Shown here: one piece after another, positions 57,090-64,000 of the stretch
How the letters are laid out: every line of letters begins with the position of its first letter
How positions within the stretch are numbered: position 1 is the first letter of the stretch
Assembly (NCBI RefSeq): GCF_020509005.1
Contig: NC_063012.1
Location: 6,138,001 to 6,202,000, forward strand
Length of the DNA stretch: 64,000 nt
Source: Fulvia fulva
Taxonomy: Eukaryota > Ascomycota > Dothideomycetes > Mycosphaerellales > Mycosphaerellaceae
Direction of reading: 5' to 3'
Notes under the pieces: generated by a model
Database searches by the model: none
Seen by the model: only the letters and a program-made list of their open reading frames with translations
Told to the model about the DNA's origin: nothing
Made by a program: the position numbers and the translations under genes

Positions 57090-58330
57090 ATCCTTATAGG
57101 TGACTACGCTACCGATAGAGGTGTTAACCTCGACAACTAGGACACTCTATTCTACTTTAGCGAGTAGACTAACATCCCCTTCTTAAACGCCGCTACCTTC
57201 GGTACCTAGGTAAACGCTAACCCCGATACCGCCTACGCTCTTATTAACCGTACCGTCTCCTCTTTCCGCGAGACCGCCTAGTAGGTCGAGCAAGCAAACA
57301 ACTAAGTAATATACCTTTAAGGTATTATAAACACCTTCTAGAACCTCGCCCCGTACGCCGACGATAACCGCCGCTAGTACTTCTCTAAGAAGGTTAACGA
57401 CCTAGACGAGTTCGACGGTAATAAGAGTAAGTTTAAGGCATTTAAGACATAGCTTACTATCAAGCTATTAGCTAATGCCGACCACTTTCCGTAAGAGAAG
57501 GACAAAGTTACGTACGTCTTCTCCCTCCTTCGGGGAGACGCCGCGGCTTAGGTATAATACTATATCGATAACGCTACGTAGACTATCGGCTGCCCGGACG
57601 TCCTCACCTTAATATAGGACCTCCGTACTACCTTTAGTAATCTAGACCGTAGAGCTACCGCCTAGAACGCTATCTATAACCTCCTCTAGAAGAATAAGAG
57701 CTTCGCCGAGTACCTCGCGGCCTTTAACCGCGACATCGGGTTTACCGGCTATAACGAAGAGACTAAGAAGAGCACTCTCCGCCGTAGTTTGTTAGTAGAG
57801 CTTCTTCGAGCCCTCGAGGACAAGGACGTCGGTACTATAAGCTTCCGTAAGCTCGTCGAGACCTACTAGCGCCTCGACTCTAATATAAAACATACCGCCT
57901 CTCTCCTCGCTTCCCGTTCTTAAGGTCGTTAGCCTCGTAGTCCCGGAAGCCACTTCGCTACTCTACTAGGCGCCGCCGCTCCTACGGCTCTCCCTCCCGT
58001 CTCTATAGGTGACGCTATAGATCTTAGCGCTAGTACCGCCGTCCCTCGAGTCTAGGGCCTCGTTAACGGTAAGCTTACTCCCGAAGAGAAGCTTCGCCGT
58101 CGCTAGGCCGGACTCTATACCTACTACGGCGGTCTAGGCTATATCGTAGCTAACTATCCGTAGCTCGCTACCCGTAACGCCCGTAACCCGGTTCGCGGCG
58201 CTATCGGCGCTATCGAGCCTACTCCTACTACTCCCGCTAAGGAGGAAAAAGCCTAGGTCTTCCTTATCGACGCGATAAAGACTAAGAATAACGTTTACCG
58301 AAAGTAAAGAGAGGAAAGAAGTTAAGGATT
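57090..58330 (+). pseudogene. Gypsy B2 gag remnant
   Basis: Capsid-like sequence (FKAFKT-stop-LTIKLLANADHFP, FAEYLAAFNRDIGFTGY). Near 58,115-58,165 the zinc knuckle reads YTYYGGLGYIVANYP, where every expected Cys and His ligand (C-x2-C-x4-H-x4-C) is a Tyr codon. The rest is broken by TAG/TAA. Confidence 0.75.
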
Positions 58331-61300
58331 AATATAGTATAGCTAGACCTATACGACGAGACGGGTAAGGACTACGCTTATAAACCGTTCGTTACGAATG
58401 TAAATATCGGCTTAAAGAAACTCTCTTCTTCTAATCTTACTCTTATAGACACTAGCGTACTAGGCGAGTCTTTTATAGACTATAAACTCGCGACCTCTCT
58501 TAACCTCGAACCCTAGGAACTAAAGTACCCTCGTACCCTTGAACTCTTTAACGGTACGGAGACTACTACTAGTAAGATTACTTATGTTATATACACGTTA
58601 ATTACCCTCGGAGGCAAGCTTATGTCGATTACTAGCTTCCTTACGTCCCTACCGTATTAGAAGTTTATCCTCGGCCTCCCCTAGTTTAGACGATACCGAC
58701 CTATTATCGACTAGACTTCCCTTACTATTAGCTTCCCTCTAGAAGTTCCTCCGGTACCTCCGCCTTCTCCGCCGCCTTAGCGCGGTCCTAAGTATACTAA
58801 GATCTTCTAGGTAAACGCCGCTACCTTTACTACTACTACTAAGTAGCCTAAAGCTTAAGTCTTCGCCGCCTCTCTCCGCGATATCGACATCGCCCTCGAG
58901 AAGCTCGACGAGAAGCGTATACCTACCGACCCTACTACGAAGGTCCCTCCTTAGGCATACTACATCCTCTACGTATTCGATACTAAAGCCGTAGACGAGC
59001 TGCCTCCTTATCGCCCTTACGACTATAAGATTAAGCTAGAAGAAGGTATAGAGATACCGTTCGGACCGCTATATTCTATGTCCCGAGAAGAGCTTATCGT
59101 CCTTAAGAGATACCTCGAAGAGAACCTAAAGAAGGGGTTTATTCGAGCGAGCCGTTCTAGCGCTAGTAGTCCCGTTATATTCGTTAAGAAGCCCGGCGGT
59201 AGCCTACGCTTCTATATAGACTACCGAGGCTTAAACGCTATTATAAAGAAGAACCGCTACCTAATACCGTTAATTTAGGAGACGCTCGAGCGCCTCTCTA
59301 AGGCTAAGTACTTCACTAAGCTCGATGTTATCGCTACGTTTAACAAGTTACAAATAGTAGAAGGACACGAGTATCTTATAGCCTTCCGTACTCGCTACGG
59401 GCTGTTCGAGTCGCTCGTTATGCCCTTCGGCGTTTATAACGGGCCTAGTACCTTCTAGAACTTTATTAACGACATCCTTTAAGAGTTCCTCAATCAGTTC
59501 TATACTACCTATATCGACGACATCCTAGTCTATAGCGAGACTAAGGAGGAGCACCGCGAGCACGTCTATAAGGTCCTTTAGAAGCTCGTAGACGCCGGCT
59601 TATAGCTCGACATCGATAAGTACGAGTTTAAGAAGACCGAAGTCAAGTTCCTTAGTTTGATCATCACCGTAGACGGCATTAAGATAGACTAAGAGAAGAT
59701 CGACGCTATCGTCGAATAGGATGCTCCTACGAACGTTAAAGAGGTCTAGGGTTTCCTAGGCTTTACTAACTTCTACCGCCGCTTTATCTACGTATTCTCG
59801 GGCGTAGTACGCCCTTTAACGAAGCTTACGCGTAAGGGTAAGAAGTTCGCCTAGACCGACGAATACTAGGTGGCTTTTGACTTACTTAAAGCGAAGTTTA
59901 TTAAGAACCCGCTTCTATAGTACTTCGATTTCGAACTAGAGACCCGTATAGAGACCGACGTATCCGACGGCGTAGTAGGCGGTGTCCTGCTATAACGCCG
60001 CTCGCCTAAATCCCCCTAGTTACCTATCGCCTTCCTCTCTAAGAAGATGACCGCTACGGAGTATAACTACGAGATCTACGATAAGGAGCTTCTCGCTATT
60101 GTTAAAGCTTTCGAAGAGTAGCGCCCCGAGCTCGAAGGCTCTACTATACCCGTCTAAGTAAGCTCCGACTATAAGAACCTCGTCTACTTTATAAAGAGCA
60201 AGCTACTTAATCGTCGCTAGGCCCGCTAGAGCGAGTTCCTCTCCCGGTTCAACTTTATAATCTCGTATACGCCCGGTAAGGCCAACTCGATAGCCGACGC
60301 CCTTACCCGCCGCCCTAGTAACTCTCTAGTTGATCGAAGAGGGGGCCGGCAAATCGTAGAGCAACAAGTTATTAAAGAGCATAACCTCTCTTCCGAGCTT
60401 CGAGAGTACCTATCGAACGGCTAGCCTACGCTCGCCGCTTCCTTTACTACTCTCGTACTCGCTCCTACCTACCTTAACGAGAGTAACGATAAATCCGAGC
60501 CTAAAGAATACGCCTCGGACGCTAAGGACTTAAACGACGATAAAGAGGGCTTAGTAACGACCGACGGCTTATCCGAATTAGACTTTAAGGGGTTTAATAA
60601 TAAGGAGTAGCCCGAAGGCATTATAGTACGAGTACGAATAGCGTACGATACCGACCTAGACGCCTAAGAGTTAGTTTAGGCCCTTAAATCTAGCGCGAGG
60701 ACATTCCCGGGCTTCTCGCTATCCGAGTACGAGCTCTAGGAAGGTGTCGTCTACTTCCGTAAGAAGCTTTACGTACCGTAGCCCGAAGGCTCTAATATCC
60801 GAGCTAAGATTCTTTAAATCGTCTACGACTCCGCCTCTAGGGGTCACCTAGGCGTAGCTAAGACCTATAAGCTCCTCGCTAGGTATTACTAGTGGCCGTA
60901 TTCCTAGAAGGACGTCCGCCGCTACGTACTAAACTACGCTACTTACCGAAGAGCTAAAGCTAACCGCTACCGCCCCTACGGTCTCTTATACCCTCTCCCG
61001 GCTCCTAATCGTCCGTAGAAGCACATTACGATAGACTTTATTACCGATCTTCCTTACGGTAAGACCTTTAGCGGCGTAAAAGTAAAGGCCCTTCTAGTAA
61101 TCGTAGACCGTTACTCTAAGGACCGGTATATAATCCCGTACTAGAGTATAACCGTAAAGGAGACTACTCGCTTGTTCTACGAATTCGTCTAGCGCTTTTA
61201 AGGCCTCCCGGATAGCATTACCTCTAATAGAGGCACCTAGTTCATCTCGTACTTCTAGAAGCGTCTATGTACTATCCTAGGTATTAAGTATAACCTCTCG

Positions 61301-62200
61301 ACTAGTTTTTAGCTACAGACCGACGGCTAGACCGAAATTACGAACGCTATCCTCGAGTAGGTCCTTCGTTACTTCGTCGACTACTACTAGAAGGATTGGC
61401 CTTAGTATATCCCTACGGTAGAGTTCGCTACTCGTAACTAGGACTCGGAGACTACTAGCTACTCTCCCTTCTATACTACGAGAGGTTACTACCCTCGTAT
61501 AGGTATAGAACTAGAAGAACCTCTCCCGCCTACCGAAGACGTAAACGAGTAAGTAGTAGACGAGTTCGCTACTATACTCTTATAGATCTATAAAGAAGTT
61601 CACGACGAGACGGTATACGTATAAGTAATCTACGAGGATCAAGCTAATCGTCGTCGCTAGCTAGCTCCCGACTACTAAGTAGGCGATATAGTCTACCTTA
61701 ACTCTAAGAATATTAAGACGGACCGCCCCTCTAAGAAGCTGAACTAGAAGAACCTAGGTCCTTTTGAGATTACCGAGCGTATTAGTTTATACGCCTACCG
61801 TCTAGCTCTTCCTACGAACATAAAGATCCACGACGTCTTCTATCCCGTACGCCTTCGGCCGTCGGCTAAGGACCTATTCCCGAACTAAAACTAAGACATA
61901 CTAGGTCCTCCCGATAAAGTAGAAGTCGACGAGCCTATTAACCTACCTTCTAACGACTATGCCGTCCGTAAGATCCGGGGAACCCGCGTAGAGCCTAACG
62001 ACGTTAAAGGACTACCGCCGATTAAGTATAAAGTCGAATAGTAAGGTTGCCCTAAGTAGGATACCTTATAGGAACCTATCTAACATATTATCTTTAATTA
62101 TTAAGCAATCGAAGTATACTACGCCCGCGTAGACGGCCTAGAAGTCACTATCGGTAGGCTCTTCGAATCTAAGCTCTTCGACGGGGCTTACTAATAGTGT
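58331..62200 (+). pseudogene. Gypsy B2 pol remnant
   Basis: Protease region about 58,390-58,690 (LIDTSVLGESFIDYKLA). Reverse transcriptase from 59,078: an open 66-codon piece with [16 protein letters not shown], and the active site [11 protein letters not shown] near 59,511. RNase H at 59,950-60,270 ([32 protein letters not shown]). Integrase at 60,830-61,900 (HLGVAKTYKLLA, HITIDFITDLPYG, VDRYSKDRYIIPY). Stops throughout, nearly all at former Gln or Trp positions. Confidence 0.82.
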
Positions 62201-62304
62201 ATCGACTATAATATTAGGCCTAGGCCTAGTACTAAAGCTAAACATTCTCGATATATAGAACTACTACGGCTTCGTAGGAACTTAGCTTTGTTTAGGGGGG
62301 CTAC

Positions 62305-62823
62305 TATTATAGTCTCCCTATAGAGTGTATAGAAGGGGGGGATAGAAGAGCCTTAGAGTGCTTAGAAGTCGTTAAGAAGTAATAGTCTAGCTTAGTATAT
62401 AAGCGCTAAGAATTATATACCCCGTAACATTTACTACGGGACCTAGCCCTCTAAATTCACCCCTCTACTAAGCCTTAATAGATTCACTTCGGCTCGTAAC
62501 TATATAACTTACGGCACTCCCGCGAGTACCCGCGACTACGCTAGACCCTAGAAGAAGTACGTAGAAGACTCGGAACGTAGGGTAGGTTAGAGTAAGGTTT
62601 TTAGCAAAGCTACTAAGCGCGGCTTTATATAGGTTAGCCCTATTAATACGGGGACACGTACTCGCGAGGGTCGCGTATAAATATCTAGCCTTCCCTAGGC
62701 CTCTCTTGCTTTCTTTGTCTTTCGTTTTATATAGCAATTATACTACACCCTTTATATCTACACTTCGTACCTATATTCTTGCTTTTACCCTTACATCTTA
62801 TAGGCCAGGCTCTCGCCCTAATA
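62305..62823 (+). repeat. Gypsy B2 3' LTR
   Basis: 519 bp, same ends as the 5' LTR. The two differ mainly by C/T and G/A transitions. Confidence 0.9.
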
Positions 62824-64000
62824 GCTAATAGAATTCTTGTACTACGAGTTTATAGGTTCGAGCTCGTCCTAGATATCCTACTACTAGAGCGTTATAATTT
62901 ATTCTAATAAGCCGAGTCCGTAGGGCCTAGTTATCGGGTACCTATAGGCTCTAACTATCGTACTAGTTTCGTATATATAATATATTACTATCTACCTTAT
63001 AGTACGTAGGGTATATCTTCGCCTTCTATAAGAGTAGAGGGATAGTACTATCTTTCTGTAGTATCTTAATTACCGCCTTAAGTTCTTAATCTAGGGCGTA
63101 AGTAGTCGTTATACGGTACTCGAGTTTAGCTTCGACTTCGGCCTTATTCGTAGTCTATACTTCCTAAGCTAGTACTAGCTATGTTTATAGTACCTATTCT
63201 AGTTCTAGAATATACTCGATTGCTTAAGGATTTAGGGGAGTCGTCTCTTCTTCTTCGGGCGTATCTTTAATAGTAGCTCGTATAGAGTCGATCTTAAGGA
63301 ATCGCTCTAGCGGAAGTAATGTCTAATACTAGTACTAATTTCTCGGATCGTCTACCCCCTACGGAAGGTCCTAGCTACGTCTCGTTAGGCTATCTAGCTT
63401 CGTTCCTTATATACCTAGGCGGTATGTAATCTAGAAGTTAAATTGTAATAGAAATTCTACCTATCGCGCTTATCGGCAATTTAGCTACTTCGTAGTTATT
63501 AAATAGGTACAAGTTACGTAGTAGTAGAAGACGGCGGATTATACAAAAGACGAAGAAGGACCTAATAGGATAGCGTATATCTATATATAGTATCGCTAGT
63601 ATTAGTATAGGTATTTTAGGAGGGATAGCTATACTTAGGACTTGACTAGTAAGCCCTAATTACTAATCCCCCTAAGCACCTAATATTAACTCTATAACCT
63701 ATATATTCTTAATAGTAGTCAAAAAATATTCGAGGTTCTTATAGTCTATAAACACTTTGACTAGATCGCCGTCCTCGTCTACTTTATAAGTAAGCTCCGG
63801 GCGCTACTCTTTAAATGCTTTAATAATTGCGAGGAGTTCCTTATCGTAGATCTCGTAATTATACTCCTAGGGGCTTAGCTTCTTCGAATAGAAAGCTATA
63901 GGATATAACACTCCCTACTCGTCGTATTATAAGAGTATACCTATATTAATAAAGTCTAAGAAGTTAGTCTCGACGACGGTCTAACTACCCGGTATATAGT
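62824..64000 (-). pseudogene. Gypsy C2 fragment, RNase H to integrase (left half of a split element)
   Basis: The reverse complement matches C1 from about 53,930 to 54,815: RNase H ([24 protein letters not shown] and YKNLEYF), then the spacer and the start of the integrase zinc-finger region. It ends precisely at the B2 LTR and continues beyond the window. A 216-bp foreign piece (repeat E) interrupts it. Confidence 0.75.
63499..63714. repeat. Short repeat E, complete copy inside Gypsy C2
   Basis: 216 bp absent from the corresponding place in C1 (between LEYF and LNRRQAR codons of RNase H). It is flanked by GTAGTTA (63,492-63,498) and GTAGTCA (63,715-63,721), a possible 7-bp target duplication with one C/T difference. 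No coding capacity and only weak terminal inverted similarity. A truncated relative is at 30,885-31,041. Confidence 0.5.

Larger units (their letters stand above)
56535..62823 (+). mobile_element. Gypsy element B2, structurally complete
   Basis: 6,289 bp on the plus strand, with LTRs of exactly 519 bp at 56,535-57,053 and 62,305-62,823, a 5,251-bp internal region and a polypurine tract (AGGGGGGCTAC, 62,294-62,304). All coding regions carry RIP stops. Left flank TGGCC and right flank GCTAA do not match, so B2 lacks a target duplication of its own. Confidence 0.92.

Noticed and set aside
1..64000. CRISPR arrays, rRNA, tRNA, secondary-metabolite cluster
   Set aside because: No regularly spaced repeats, no rRNA-like segments, no tRNA cloverleaf that I could support, and no synthase-type genes. 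The genes in 1-20,000 are unrelated in function.

Overview
The window is nuclear DNA of a filamentous ascomycete. I infer a Dothideomycete from the gene content, the 48-70 nt GT-AG introns with CTAAC/CTGAC-type branch sites, and the strong signature of repeat-induced point mutation (RIP); the exact species cannot be read from the sequence. It has two very different halves.

Positions 1 to about 20,100 are ordinary gene-rich DNA. In order: the 3' end of a karyopherin-beta gene (KAP123/importin-4 type); the mitochondrial branched-chain 2-oxoacid dehydrogenase E1-beta subunit; a small lipid-anchored EGO/Ragulator subunit (Meh1/LAMTOR1-like) with a tandem repeat just upstream of its start; a 1,217-residue secreted Ser/Thr/Pro-rich protein with a PAN/apple-like domain; NOP16 (60S ribosome biogenesis); a ZIP metal transporter; an unrecognised 272-residue protein; a SET-domain protein; and a group II (GNA-2-like) G-protein alpha subunit. 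These are unrelated housekeeping, signalling and surface genes with no sign of a functional cluster. I worked out several spliced structures directly from splice signals and reading frame (EGO subunit 3 exons, secreted protein 2, transporter 2, unknown protein 3, SET protein 2, G-alpha 4). A truncated Tc1/mariner-type transposase without RIP damage lies at the edge of this half.

From about 20,110 to 64,000 no intact gene remains. This is a nested transposon island almost entirely stripped of CpA/TpG and loaded with TpA, so Gln and Trp codons have become TAG/TAA stops and Cys/His codons have become Tyr. I resolve: (i) a Tad1-like LINE family (called T1 here) in at least four copies plus a related LINE (D); (ii) Gypsy element A (22,811-30,046), with 161-bp LTRs and a perfect 5-bp target duplication, the least mutated and so probably the youngest; (iii) Gypsy family B, two near-complete copies in opposite orientation (B1 31,042-40,129 and B2 56,535-62,823) with 519-bp LTRs; (iv) Gypsy family C, one near full-length copy (49,538-56,534) and two fragments; and (v) a short unclassified repeat E. 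Target duplications and one empty site inside the window allow part of the insertion order to be reconstructed. Two halves of one C element, each next to a B element, suggest that the island was inverted by recombination between B1 and B2.

I found no CRISPR array, rRNA or convincing tRNA, and nothing that I can honestly call a new functional system. The most informative features are the transposon stratigraphy, the sharp edge of the mutated zone, the repeat upstream of the EGO subunit gene and the large repeat-bearing secreted protein.
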